Both the position numbers and the translations under genes were made by a program. Below are positions 1 to 9,478 of a stretch of DNA of 43,799 nucleotides, in pieces. This stretch comes from a virus, in the IMG/VR virus record IMGVR_UViG_3300035698_015001, positions 1-43,799 of that record; one strand, written 5' to 3'. How positions within the stretch are numbered: the stretch's first letter is position 1; each line of letters begins with the position of its first letter. The notes under the pieces were generated by a model. It ran no database searches and was not told the origin of the DNA. It saw only the letters and a program-made list of their open reading frames with translations.

Positions 1-219
1 AAGTACAAGATGAAGAGCAGTTCTGGGTCTGGTGGCGGCGATTACCAGACACAAGCAGACGGCTCTTATGCTCCGTCTGATGGGTTCTATGGCGGTCAAG
101 AGATAGACGAGTTTGACCCCGCAGCGCAGATGGTTTCTAAACCCTACGTACCACCAACAGAGTTCAACCCCGAGAGTCCTATGCCATTTGGCAAGGACCT
201 AGACGCACCACTCAGTTAA
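1..219 (+). CDS. C-terminal end of an unidentified tail-region gene (5' truncated)
   Basis: The reading frame is already open at the first base, so this is probably the last 72 residues of a longer protein cut by the window edge. An in-frame ATG at position 10 has no room for a visible ribosome binding site, so I do not treat it as the true start. The visible part is rich in Gly, Ser, Pro and acidic residues, with no recognisable domain. It lies directly upstream of the tape measure gene, where siphoviruses usually carry tail assembly chaperones, often made by a -1 frameshift. A chaperone C-terminal extension is therefore possible but not shown. Confidence 0.5.
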   Translation, partial: KYKMKSSSGSGGGDYQTQADGSYAPSDGFYGGQEIDEFDPAAQMVSKPYVPPTEFNPESPMPFGKDLDAPLS

Positions 220-244
220 AGCTTAGAAAGAAGGTGATGGCACT

Positions 245-3200
245 ATGGCAGTAGTAGGTGAAGCACATGTAATCGTCCGTGCTATCACCAACCGTGTGAA
301 GCCAGACATTGAACGTGCGTTTTCTGGTCTAGACCGAATCGGAGAACGTGAAGGAAATAAGATATCCGAGTCGTTCGACCGTGGGTTGAACTCTGGTGGC
401 GGTAGGCGGGGCTCAATATTCGGAGGTAAGTTTGCTGCTGAAGCAGAAGCTGCTCGGGTAAAATTCCAAAAACTCGTTCGGATTGGGTATGCCCTCGCAC
501 CGATTATTACTGGTCTTGTAGGAGCAATTGGGTCTTTAGGTGCCGGGCTGGTGACTCTTAGTACAATGTTGAGTAGAGCAGCTCCAGCGTCTATTGCTTT
601 GGGCGGCGCTCTTGCGGCCCTAGCTCAGGGGGCTATAACTGCTGTTTTGGCTTTCGGTGGAGTCGGTAAAGCCATCTCTGCGGGAAACAAGGCAACGTCA
701 GCTGCTGTCAAGAACACAAGGGGGCTAGCGAGAGCGCAGAAGGCACTTAAGGATGCTCTAAAAGATAAAGAAGATTTTGAAGCTTCAATTACAGACAGAA
801 ACATTGAGCGGAAGAGAAAACTCCAAGACGTAAACGATGCTTTTGCCGATGCACAAATCAATCTTGAGAGAGTTGGCAGAAACTACTTAAGAGCTCAAAA
901 AAGAAATATTGATGCTCAAGAGACTCTGACAAAAGCCAGAGAAGACGCCAAAGAAGCAATTCAACAACTCCGTTTCGAACTTGAAGGCGGTGCCATCTCG
1001 GAAAAGAAGGCACGCCTTGAGTTTGAAAAATCCCGTGACTCTCTTCAGCGTGTTCAAGACCTTCCGCCCAACTCTCGTGCTCGTCAAGAAGCCGAGCTCG
1101 CCTTTGCAGAAGCAGAGCTTAATCTTCGTAAAGCTATTGACCGAAACCAAGACCTTAAGAAGGAAGAAGCTGCCTCCGCAAAAGCGGGAGTGGAAGGTTC
1201 TAAGGCAGTTAGGGATGCCTCGTATTCGGCAGCAGAAGCTACGCAGGCAGAGGAAGACGCCCTCGTCAACTTGTCTCAAGAGCAACGAGATTTTGAAAAG
1301 CTCACCATTGATACCGCCAAAGCACGTAAAGAGCTTTCGTATGGCGAGTTCAAGAAACAAATCAAGGAAGAGCGTCAGGCACTTAAGGATGCAATCAAAG
1401 AGGCTAGAGCTGACCTAGCTGACCTAAAAAAGAGTGCTGGAGGCCCTGCTTCTGCCTATCAACAAGCCTTGGCAGATTTATCCCCCGAGGCCGCGAAATT
1501 CGTTGAGTTTATTGTTGCGAATAGAAAAGAATTTAAGAAACTGCGAGATGCTGCAGCAAGAGGGCTGTTCCCCGGGCTACAGAAAGCCATGCAGACGCTT
1601 ATAGACAAGCTTTTCCCTGTTCTAGAACCTCTTCTTGAAGGGACTGGTAAAGCCTTAGGTAAGGTCGCTCAAAGAATTGCGAATGTTATTACAAAAACGT
1701 CAAACTTAAAAAAACTTGAACGAGTTTGGAAAACCGGAGACAAATTAATTGGAAACTTTGGCGGGGCTATTGCAAACCTCATCGACTTATTCCTGACTCT
1801 TTTAGACGCTGGCCGCCCTGTCATTGAAGAGTTTGGTCAGTGGATTGAAGACCTAACCGGAGGCTGGGCCGGAAACGCCGAGAAAAATTTTGACAAGATT
1901 CGAACAAGGATGCAAGAAGCGGCAGTTATTGTCAAACGCCTTGCCGGAGTCTTTGGTTCTTTGTTTGATGCGTTTAAGTCTATCGGGGAGGCTGTCGTAA
2001 GTGGCGGGGCTCTTGAGCTGCTGCTCAGCTACTTTGAAGATTCGGCGAGCGCTTTTGCCACCCTCATGGAAAATATGAACGGCGATGGCTCACTTGGCGA
2101 GTACTTCTTCAAGGCAACAGAAAATGCTACCAAGGTTCTGGACCTTTTGGGTAACATTATTGCTGAGTTTCTTAAACTTGGTGCGGGCGAGGGCGTCGGC
2201 AGCTTCCTCGACAGTCTCAACGAAGTAGTTGATATCTTTGGCGATATCGGCGTAGAGGTTGATAAAGCTTTACCGGCTTTTGGAGATTTCTTGGTTGAGT
2301 TTGCCAAAGTTATAAAATTATTCACTGAGTCCGGCTCCATTGAGACGTTCTTCAGTATTTTGGGTAAAGGTTTAGGTGTAATTAATAAAATCTTTGGAAA
2401 TGAAACAGTTAAACAAATCTTTTTGTTTGTTGCGCCTATTTTTGCTGCAGTTAGTGCTTTCTCTCTAATGGCTAAAGTCGGGCTCTTTGCTTTCAAAGTT
2501 CTTGGTGGTAATATCCTGTTCCCCCTAACAGCTATGAATAAATTTACAGGTGTTCTCCAAAAGATTCCGGGGGCTGGTGGAAAACTTGTTACTGCGTTTA
2601 AGGCTTTTGGTAAGGCATTCATGGCAGCAGGGAAAGCCATTATCGCTCCCCTTGCAAAAATAGTTAAAGCACTGGCTGGCTTCTTCAAAATCATCTTGAG
2701 CATTGTAGGTAAGGCACTCTTTGCTCTTGGAAGGCTTCTAATGGCCAACCCGTGGATTTTGCTTATCGTGGCTCTGATTGCAATTGTTGTTCTTGTTGTT
2801 AAAAATTGGGACAAGATTAAGGAAATCATTGGAAAGGCAATGGCGTGGATTTCTGAAAAAATTTCAATGGTGTGGAATGCAATCACCGATTTTTTCAAGA
2901 CCATAGGTGGAAAGATTCTTAATGCACTTAGCGACTTTGCTACAACAATTTTTGAATTCATCAATAAATACCACCCAATTATGGTTATATGGCGTCTTAT
3001 ATCTGAAAACTGGGAGACCATTAAAACGTGGTTTACTGAGTTGCCCGTAAAGATTCTGGAGTTCATCACCGGCCTTTCTACAACAGTTCTTGAATTTATC
3101 AACAAATACCACCCAATTATCGTGCTGTGGCGTCTTATATCTGAAAACTGGGACAAGATTAAGAGCTGGTTCACTTCTCTTCCCGGAAAAGTGAAGGACG

Positions 3201-3814
3201 CAATTGTCGGCCTTGCTACAACAGTTGCTGACTTCATCAAAAAGTACCACCCCATTTTTATTCTGTGGAATAAAGCAAAAGAGCTTTGGCCCACTGTTTA
3301 TCAGTTCTTCAGGGGGAAGCTTGATTCTCTAGTTAACTTCTTCCGTGAATTACCTCAAAAGTTCAAAAATGCAACCGTCGGAATGTGGAACTTCTTGAAA
3401 GACGGATTTGTTGGAATACTCAACAAGATGATTACTGCGTGGAACAACTTTAAGCTAGACCTAAGGATTCCAAGTAACATTGCAACAGACTTCTTAGGCA
3501 TCGGCGGTAAAGGGTTTACCATCGAAACCCCTAATCTTCCTCTAATTAACTTGGCAGCCGGCGGTGTTGTCTACCCCCGGGCGGGGGGGACTATTGCTCG
3601 CATTGCTGAGGCCGGTCGTCCAGAGCGTGTTGAGCCTTTGGATGCAAACGGTCTGTCTCAAAGAGATAAGGCTCTTGTGATGGCGCTTTCTGGTGGGGGA
3701 AACACCGGAGGGGCGACAATCAACGTCTATCCGTCTGAGGGTATGAACGAGCGTGAGCTAGCGAGGAAAGTATCTACTGAACTTGCCTCGATGTTGCGAA
3801 GGGGTGCTGCGTAA
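245..3814 (+). CDS. Tail tape measure protein
   Basis: This 1189-residue protein would set tail length and occupy the tail lumen, being released during DNA injection. Residues about 150-400 are Lys/Glu/Ala-rich and predicted coiled coil. Hydrophobic and Gly-rich stretches follow, with a clear membrane-type segment near residues 837-854. Residues about 900-1035 hold three copies of a 46-residue repeat built around FINKYHPI and an aromatic W..I/LW motif. The C-terminal GGVVYPRAGGTIARIAEAG pattern (about 1107-1125) is typical of actinophage tape measures. An AAGGTG sequence at 231-236 serves as ribosome binding site. The stop overlaps the next start as TAATG. Length, composition and position before minor tail genes make the assignment strong. 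Confidence 0.93.
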   Translation: MAVVGEAHVIVRAITNRVKPDIERAFSGLDRIGEREGNKISESFDRGLNSGGGRRGSIFGGKFAAEAEAARVKFQKLVRIGYALAPIITGLVGAIGSLGAGLVTLSTMLSRAAPASIALGGALAALAQGAITAVLAFGGVGKAISAGNKATSAAVKNTRGLARAQKALKDALKDKEDFEASITDRNIERKRKLQDVNDAFADAQINLERVGRNYLRAQKRNIDAQETLTKAREDAKEAIQQLRFELEGGAISEKKARLEFEKSRDSLQRVQDLPPNSRARQEAELAFAEAELNLRKAIDRNQDLKKEEAASAKAGVEGSKAVRDASYSAAEATQAEEDALVNLSQEQRDFEKLTIDTAKARKELSYGEFKKQIKEERQALKDAIKEARADLADLKKSAGGPASAYQQALADLSPEAAKFVEFIVANRKEFKKLRDAAARGLFPGLQKAMQTLIDKLFPVLEPLLEGTGKALGKVAQRIANVITKTSNLKKLERVWKTGDKLIGNFGGAIANLIDLFLTLLDAGRPVIEEFGQWIEDLTGGWAGNAEKNFDKIRTRMQEAAVIVKRLAGVFGSLFDAFKSIGEAVVSGGALELLLSYFEDSASAFATLMENMNGDGSLGEYFFKATENATKVLDLLGNIIAEFLKLGAGEGVGSFLDSLNEVVDIFGDIGVEVDKALPAFGDFLVEFAKVIKLFTESGSIETFFSILGKGLGVINKIFGNETVKQIFLFVAPIFAAVSAFSLMAKVGLFAFKVLGGNILFPLTAMNKFTGVLQKIPGAGGKLVTAFKAFGKAFMAAGKAIIAPLAKIVKALAGFFKIILSIVGKALFALGRLLMANPWILLIVALIAIVVLVVKNWDKIKEIIGKAMAWISEKISMVWNAITDFFKTIGGKILNALSDFATTIFEFINKYHPIMVIWRLISENWETIKTWFTELPVKILEFITGLSTTVLEFINKYHPIIVLWRLISENWDKIKSWFTSLPGKVKDAIVGLATTVADFIKKYHPIFILWNKAKELWPTVYQFFRGKLDSLVNFFRELPQKFKNATVGMWNFLKDGFVGILNKMITAWNNFKLDLRIPSNIATDFLGIGGKGFTIETPNLPLINLAAGGVVYPRAGGTIARIAEAGRPERVEPLDANGLSQRDKALVMALSGGGNTGGATINVYPSEGMNERELARKVSTELASMLRRGAA
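2941..3354 (+). repeat. Three tandem 138-bp units in the tape measure gene
   Basis: Units begin at 2941, 3079 and 3217, each with TACAACA, and the period is exactly 138 bp (46 codons). The first two units are very similar at DNA level, while the third diverges after the YHPI motif. Tape measure length scales with tail length in siphoviruses, so gain or loss of a unit would be expected to change tail length slightly. Confidence 0.85.
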
Positions 3815-6129
3815 TGGCGACTCAAGAAGAAGAGGGGTACTACGTAGACAGGGGTCTTACTCCACTACAGCCGGACCCTATCCAGAAGCTCAAACTTCAG
3901 GCGAACATTGTTCTCGGTGACTTTATTTTCAACACCATTGATGAGTCCGGTGTTGTCTGGGTTATCTCAGACATTGACGGCTGGTGGCAGCATCCGGAGC
4001 CTGAGGTTCCCGACATCCCTAGAGGTTTTGGGGACGGCTCTTATGATGTTCAAGGTCGATACCTTGCTAGAAGCTTTACACTCAAAGGCTCATTCATAAC
4101 TAATACTCCTACGTTAGTAGAAGCTTCCCGAGACAAACTCGTTGCTGCCACGGACCTTGTATATAAAGGTGTTTGGTTGAAAACTGGTAGCAATCCCATT
4201 CGGGCAACTTTTGTTCGCCTTAATGGCGAAGTTTCTATCGACACTATAAACTCAAGGGGTAGAACAAACTTTTCTATCGGCCTCCGTGCTGCAGACCCCA
4301 TAAAATACTCGTGGAATGACCAAGAACCAGACGGCTACGAGATATTTGAGCTTCCAGCAAGAAATCTTACTCAGGGGTACACAGGGTCAGTTGTTGTCAC
4401 CAATATCGGTAACTACCCGGTTCCCTGCTACCTAGAAGTTGTCGGAACCCTCGTTTCTCCGGCAACTATTTTTAACCGCACTACCGAACAACTTACCATT
4501 CTTACTCAGGGATTGAAAGGGAGTAGCTCGGCAAAAGTTGTTAATAAGCAATTGACCTTCGACGTTGACAGTCTTAAAGATGTTGCAACTCTGACTACAA
4601 CCACTCAGCACGATTTCCGTGAAGGAGATATTGTTTTTGTCTCCAACGCCGGAGCAGAGTTTGACGGTGAGCGTTTAATTACTTCTGTCCCAACAAGCAC
4701 GACGTTTACGTTTGATGCAGACGCTGCAGAACTACGTGAAGTTGCTTTCAAGAAGCTACTTAACGGTGTAGCAACTCTTCAAACAGTAGAAGAACACGGC
4801 TTCTCAACGGGAGACGCAGTTACCATTAGCGGAGTAGACAGCGTATTTGATGGCAACTACACAGTCGCCTCGACGCCGACAGTAAACACATTAACTTTTC
4901 CTAAGACTCGTATCCCGCCACGAAACATTATCTCCAAGGTGTTGGTTTCTAATATTGCAACCTTAACCACTTCCGGGGCCCACAACTTTATTCTTGGAGA
5001 AAACGTCACGGTGTCCGGAGTTGACATTAACTTCGATGGTACTTACGAAATTATTTCTATCCCGTCTTCTACGCAGTTTAGTTATGCTGCTACCCGAACA
5101 AATGCCAGAGCTGTTGTCAATAAAGAAATGACTAACGACCTAGTTACTCTGGCTACCTCTGGTGCCCATGGTTTTATCCAAGATGAAGGTGTGAACGTCT
5201 CTGATGTAGACATATCCCTAAACGGAGGGTATTTCATTACCTCACTGAGCCCAACAACATTTACATACCGCAGAGCTCGTGCTACGGAAAAAACTATAAG
5301 TATCAGAGCTAGGTCGGGAAACGTCTCCACTATTACCACCTCTTCTGCCCACAACTTTGTGGTTGGGGAGCAAGTAGCAATATCTGGCATTGGAAGTGGT
5401 TTCGACGGGACACATACAATCATCAGCCTCCCAAGCAACACAACTTTTACCTATGCAAATAGTGGCTCCGCTCTGGTCTCTGCTTCGGTATCCAACGCAA
5501 CTGTTTCCTCTAAAAGCCGAGTCATTCAGTCTTACCAAGTAACAGGGAACCTTGTCACCATCACAACTAACGGGTCTCACGGTGCAATTTATGGCGAAGA
5601 CGTACTTATTAGCGGAACCGGGAGTGTTGACGGTACATACGAAGTAGTGGCGATTCCGTCAGGGAACACTCTTCAGTACGCCAAGACCATGAGCAACGTT
5701 GCTTCTACGGAGCCAACAGGAGCTTATGTCGAGATGTCTGGGACTATCCAATCAGACGCTATTATTCCAGACGGAACCGCAACTGTTGCTGGAAGTCTTC
5801 CATCTTCTGCTGCCATTGGAACCGCTGGAGTATCTGAAGACGTCCCGAGAACAGAGGCTTTTGGCTTTGCTATTAAAAAGAACAACATTATTTTTACGCC
5901 CGGTCTTTCAGGAAACGCTCTTCTCAGCCCGGAGATTCTAGAGATTGATACAAAGAACCGTGAGGTGGCCTTCAACGGAGAAGTTGTTGGCGCTCGGGGA
6001 CGAATTGATGTGCTGGCTGATTTCATTCAATTAGCACCGGGGGAGAACACCATCGAGTTCCAAGACGAAGGAGCTCCTGAAGGAGCAGCAAACCTAAGAA
6101 TTTTCTACAGGTCAGGCTGGCTGGCCTAA
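3814..6129 (+). CDS. Distal tail (Dit-like) protein with six inserted FCCH-like repeats
   Basis: The first 200 or so residues resemble the N-terminal domain of siphovirus distal tail proteins, with a GDGSYDVQGRYLARSFTLKG segment and a strand-rich fold. These proteins form the hub at the tail tip, directly after the tape measure in gene order. Residues about 243-629 are six consecutive modules of about 62 residues. Each has the pattern (V/A)TLTT..xHxF..G..V.(I/V)SG....FDGTY.I.S.PS.TTF.Y. The same module occurs in three other genes of this window. The C-terminal 130 residues return to a tail-type beta-rich domain ending GENTIEFQDEG. The gene overlaps the tape measure stop by one base. A 771-residue length is much longer than a minimal Dit, owing to the repeats. 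Confidence 0.75.
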   Translation: MATQEEEGYYVDRGLTPLQPDPIQKLKLQANIVLGDFIFNTIDESGVVWVISDIDGWWQHPEPEVPDIPRGFGDGSYDVQGRYLARSFTLKGSFITNTPTLVEASRDKLVAATDLVYKGVWLKTGSNPIRATFVRLNGEVSIDTINSRGRTNFSIGLRAADPIKYSWNDQEPDGYEIFELPARNLTQGYTGSVVVTNIGNYPVPCYLEVVGTLVSPATIFNRTTEQLTILTQGLKGSSSAKVVNKQLTFDVDSLKDVATLTTTTQHDFREGDIVFVSNAGAEFDGERLITSVPTSTTFTFDADAAELREVAFKKLLNGVATLQTVEEHGFSTGDAVTISGVDSVFDGNYTVASTPTVNTLTFPKTRIPPRNIISKVLVSNIATLTTSGAHNFILGENVTVSGVDINFDGTYEIISIPSSTQFSYAATRTNARAVVNKEMTNDLVTLATSGAHGFIQDEGVNVSDVDISLNGGYFITSLSPTTFTYRRARATEKTISIRARSGNVSTITTSSAHNFVVGEQVAISGIGSGFDGTHTIISLPSNTTFTYANSGSALVSASVSNATVSSKSRVIQSYQVTGNLVTITTNGSHGAIYGEDVLISGTGSVDGTYEVVAIPSGNTLQYAKTMSNVASTEPTGAYVEMSGTIQSDAIIPDGTATVAGSLPSSAAIGTAGVSEDVPRTEAFGFAIKKNNIIFTPGLSGNALLSPEILEIDTKNREVAFNGEVVGARGRIDVLADFIQLAPGENTIEFQDEGAPEGAANLRIFYRSGWLA
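4537..5700 (+). repeat. Six tandem protein modules of about 62 codons
   Basis: Each module carries an HNF or HGF dipeptide region, a G(E/D).V.(I/V)SG strand and an F(D/N)GTY.I strand, ending in TF.Y. The pattern matches what automatic annotation of phage proteins often labels as a ubiquitin-activating E1 FCCH-type fold; that is a fold label only. DNA identity between modules is low, so the array is old or diversified. Confidence 0.75.
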
Positions 6130-6150
6130 AAACACAAAGACGGGAAAAAT

Positions 6151-8148
6151 ATGACATTTCAAGAGACAGTCGAGTATAGGTACTTCCTAACCGATTTATT
6201 AAGTAACAACATCATCTCCGAGGTCCCCTTTAGAGATGTGTCGTTCTCACGAGCAAACCGTCGTGCCGGTGAGTTCAGCGGAAAAATTGCATTTGTCGAA
6301 GCAACTAAAGGTCTTGACCTGTATGAAGCAACAATGCCCGGACGGACGGGTCTGTATATCATTCGTAACGGGGTCTGCGTTTGGGGGGGAATGATTTGGT
6401 CTAGAAGCTATGACGTTAACTCGCAGGGTCTTGAGGTTTCTGGGGCTGAGTTCTTGAGTTATTTCTATCATCGAAACATCTGGCAGACAATACAGTACGG
6501 GTCTGATTTTGTTGGTGTAGCTGCATACCAAACGTTCAGTGGTGTAGCAACCATTACAACGGAATTCCCCCACGGGTTTAGAATTGGTGACAAAGTACGA
6601 ATTGGCTTTGCAAATCCAACAGTGGATGGTATCCAAGAGGTTAGGGCTATCACATCCTCAACTACTTTTGAGTTCCTAACCGGCTCAGCAGACTCAAGTG
6701 GTTTCAGCACTGCCGGGGCAGTTCGTAGTCTTGTGGATGGTTATGATTTGGCTCGTAATCTTATCTACCAAGCCTCCACCGACCTAGGCGGTCTGGCATT
6801 TGCTAACGAAGTTATCAAACCCGCCAAAGAGTATCAAGATTCAGTCATCTCAAAAGAGCGTTCGTCGAATGTTGTTACGCTGAGGACCTCTGCTGACCAT
6901 GAAGCGATTCCCGGGCAAGAAATAGAGGTAGTTGAGGTTGGCTCTGGTTTGGACGGTGTTCACACAATCATCGAAGTGTCTAATTCGAGAACAATTCGAT
7001 ATCAACTTTCTGGCCCAGACATTCCGAGAACCTCTCTTTCTGGAATCCGTTCCATCAATGCTATTAGCAAATCTCTGACAAGTAATGTTGCAACTCTTAC
7101 TCTTGACCAGCCCCACGGGGCTTCGGTTGGGCAAACCGTCATCGTTGAAGGCGTAGACGCTTTCTTCACTGGCCGTCTCGATACTACATTTAATGGCCGG
7201 TTTACTATTACAGGGACCCCTAGTGCAAACAGTTTTACGTTCAGCTCGGGTGGAATTCTTGATGTGCCAACGGAAGGCGTAGCTGGTGGCCAAGCAACCT
7301 TTGGTTCAAAGTTTATCTACGGCGACTACGGAAGCTACACATCTAACTCCAATATTGGGATTGAGTTTGAGAACTTTGACCTAAGTGGTTTTTACGGAGA
7401 CATCCAAATATACCGAGGATTTGAGCAGAAATCAGTTGGCGAAATTCTTGAAGAATACTCCAACAATGTCGAAGGCGGCTTTGACTACCGAATAGACTGC
7501 GATTACGATTACACAACTGCTTCTTTCACAAGAACATTCAAAATATTCCCAATTGACCTAGCTGATGCCCCACCAGCGGGGGAGCTTTATTCTGTTTCTG
7601 ACTTAGGTGCAAACCTCACTGTCTTTGAGTACCCCGGGAACATTATTGAATTCTCCGTTGAAGAAAGTGCGGAATCTGCAGCAACACGCTTCTTTACAGT
7701 TGGAAAAATTGAAGACCTTACAGATGATGCGAGTCAGCCATATGCAGGTGCTTCAGCAAAAGACATGCTCGACAACCCAACGGGGAGAAGCTGGCCTTTG
7801 TTGGACCAAACAGAGCAACTAGACGAGATTGAAGATGAGTTGACTCTCTACCAGTACTCACAAGATTTTCTATACGAGTCAAGACCACCAATAGGAGTTA
7901 TAACAGTAACCGTAAACGGGACAATCTCTCCTGTTATCGGAAGCTACTTTCCGGGTGATTGGTGTTCTCTCATCATTGATGACGAATTCGTCAGGCAACG
8001 CCTAGCCAGCGACCAAGAACCCAGAGATGACATTCTAGTTAGAAAAATAAATACATACGAAGTCTCTGTACCAGATAACCCATCTTTCCCAGAAACAGTT
8101 ACGTTAGAACTCATTACAGATTGGAAGGTTGACCAACGTGGCAACTAG
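6151..8148 (+). CDS. Minor tail / baseplate hub protein with FCCH-like modules
   Basis: The N-terminus (residues 1-120) has the pattern of actinophage minor tail proteins that follow Dit, including GLYIIRNGVCVWGGMIWSR and LEVSGAEFLSYF. Such proteins form part of the baseplate and can carry host-contact or cell-wall functions. Three FCCH-like modules are inserted at about residues 128-190, 229-290 and 305-375. After them the hub-like sequence resumes (GFEQKSVGEILEEYSNN, about 424-440) and runs to the C-terminus with a WCSLIIDDEFV strand. The 21-base gap from the previous gene contains GACGGGAAAA as a weak ribosome binding site. The 3' end overlaps the next gene. No lytic catalytic motif was seen. 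Confidence 0.72.
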   Translation: MTFQETVEYRYFLTDLLSNNIISEVPFRDVSFSRANRRAGEFSGKIAFVEATKGLDLYEATMPGRTGLYIIRNGVCVWGGMIWSRSYDVNSQGLEVSGAEFLSYFYHRNIWQTIQYGSDFVGVAAYQTFSGVATITTEFPHGFRIGDKVRIGFANPTVDGIQEVRAITSSTTFEFLTGSADSSGFSTAGAVRSLVDGYDLARNLIYQASTDLGGLAFANEVIKPAKEYQDSVISKERSSNVVTLRTSADHEAIPGQEIEVVEVGSGLDGVHTIIEVSNSRTIRYQLSGPDIPRTSLSGIRSINAISKSLTSNVATLTLDQPHGASVGQTVIVEGVDAFFTGRLDTTFNGRFTITGTPSANSFTFSSGGILDVPTEGVAGGQATFGSKFIYGDYGSYTSNSNIGIEFENFDLSGFYGDIQIYRGFEQKSVGEILEEYSNNVEGGFDYRIDCDYDYTTASFTRTFKIFPIDLADAPPAGELYSVSDLGANLTVFEYPGNIIEFSVEESAESAATRFFTVGKIEDLTDDASQPYAGASAKDMLDNPTGRSWPLLDQTEQLDEIEDELTLYQYSQDFLYESRPPIGVITVTVNGTISPVIGSYFPGDWCSLIIDDEFVRQRLASDQEPRDDILVRKINTYEVSVPDNPSFPETVTLELITDWKVDQRGN

Positions 8149-9478
8149 AAGAAGAGCAAGCAGACGGGGCCTTACTGGCTCTTTGACCGAAATGCAGAGA
8201 AGGCTTAGCTATCTTGAGGGCCGTCCTTCTCCGTCACGACTGTCAAACCATGTTGTCACTCGAACAACCATCCAGCCTCAGGCTGTAGCAACAGACCAGA
8301 TTGCCTTTGATGCAGTGACTAACGACCAAGTTGCTGCCGACGCCATCGCCCTTGAGTCCATGCAGAACAACTCAGTTGGAACTGCAGAGTTAATTGCTGA
8401 CTCAGTAACTAACAACGAGTTGGCCACGGACTCAGTGAATTATGATTCAATTGCTGTTGATTCTGTTGGTTTCACAGAGTTATCAAACGGTGCGGTAGAC
8501 ACGAGTGCTATTCAAAACAATGCCGTAACAGAGGAGAAAATTGCTACTGATGCTGTCACTGAAAGACAGATTGCTTCGGGAGCCGTGGGGAACTCAGAGT
8601 TAGCTACTGATGCCGTTGCCACATATAATATTCAAAATCTAAACGTCACTACAGAAAAAATCGCTTATGGAGCGATTATTACGGAAAAAATTGGGTCTGG
8701 CCAAGTATCTACTGACAACATAGGTCAAGGCCAAGTGAAAACAAACAATCTCGATAGCAAAAGTGTTACTGGCATCAAAATTGATGATTTCACTATTACC
8801 GCCAGAAGCATGGCTCTAAACAGCGTCACTGATATAGCTATGAGCACTAATGCCGTCTACACAAGTGCCATTCAAGGCACTGCTGTTACAAGAGGAAAAA
8901 TTCAGAACGGTGCTGTCAATTCCTCAAAAGTAGACGGCAGTGTCTGTACCGCCGCTGTCGGAACCAGCCCTATTATAGCATATTTTAGTAATGGAACGGT
9001 TAGGGTAGATGCCGCATTTGGGAGCTCCTTTGGTTCGTTTGCCCGTGGAAACCACACCCACAACCAATACGTTGGTTATCACAATCACTCTGTTAACGGC
9101 GCGGGTACTCACAATGCCACCGGGAGCGGCAGCCACTCTCACTCCACTGGTGCCGTCTCATCTAGTAGATATAAAAAAGAAATTTCTAACTACGAAGTCC
9201 CCGATGTGACCAAACTTCTTGATTTAGAGCTTGTAAAGTTTAAGTATAGAAATAAGTACAGAGACTTAAATAGTGGACAAAAATGGCAGTATGGTCTTAT
9301 CGCTGAGCAGGTAGATAAACTCGGGCTTACCGAACTAGTTGAATATAATAAAGATGGACAACCAGACAGCATAAACTACGCACTCATCGGACTCATGTCT
9401 TTAGAGCTAGTCAAGCAGCAGCAATCTGATATAGACTCTCTCAAGGAACAGGTCAAGCGACTAACGGAGACAAAATGA
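8138..9478 (+). CDS. Tail fibre with HxH motifs and a C-terminal S74-type chaperone domain
   Basis: I chose the GTG at 8138 because GGAAGG at 8123-8128 lies nine bases upstream; a TTG at 8129 sits directly against that site. The product is 446 residues. Residues about 40-280 are a quasi-periodic, roughly 15-residue repeat (ATDAVT..ELA, NAVTEEKIATDAV) as in trimeric fibre shafts. Residues 306-335 hold HTH, HNH and HSH motifs; in T4 gp37, HxH motifs coordinate iron within the trimeric tip. From residue 342, SSRYKKEI opens an intramolecular chaperone domain of the peptidase S74 family, which trimerises the fibre and is usually cleaved off at this Ser. The terminal LKEQVKRL helix fits. The stop overlaps the next start as ATGA. 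Confidence 0.88.
   Translation: MATRRRASRRGLTGSLTEMQRRLSYLEGRPSPSRLSNHVVTRTTIQPQAVATDQIAFDAVTNDQVAADAIALESMQNNSVGTAELIADSVTNNELATDSVNYDSIAVDSVGFTELSNGAVDTSAIQNNAVTEEKIATDAVTERQIASGAVGNSELATDAVATYNIQNLNVTTEKIAYGAIITEKIGSGQVSTDNIGQGQVKTNNLDSKSVTGIKIDDFTITARSMALNSVTDIAMSTNAVYTSAIQGTAVTRGKIQNGAVNSSKVDGSVCTAAVGTSPIIAYFSNGTVRVDAAFGSSFGSFARGNHTHNQYVGYHNHSVNGAGTHNATGSGSHSHSTGAVSSSRYKKEISNYEVPDVTKLLDLELVKFKYRNKYRDLNSGQKWQYGLIAEQVDKLGLTELVEYNKDGQPDSINYALIGLMSLELVKQQQSDIDSLKEQVKRLTETK

Noticed and set aside
2029-3294. A 421-codon minus-strand open frame inside the tape measure gene
   Set aside because: It mirrors the repeated tape measure codons and is opposite the operon direction.
4537-5700. Ubiquitin pathway involvement because of FCCH-like modules
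   Set aside because: The label reflects only a fold resemblance. There are no E1 adenylation or cysteine domains, and the modules lie in virion proteins.
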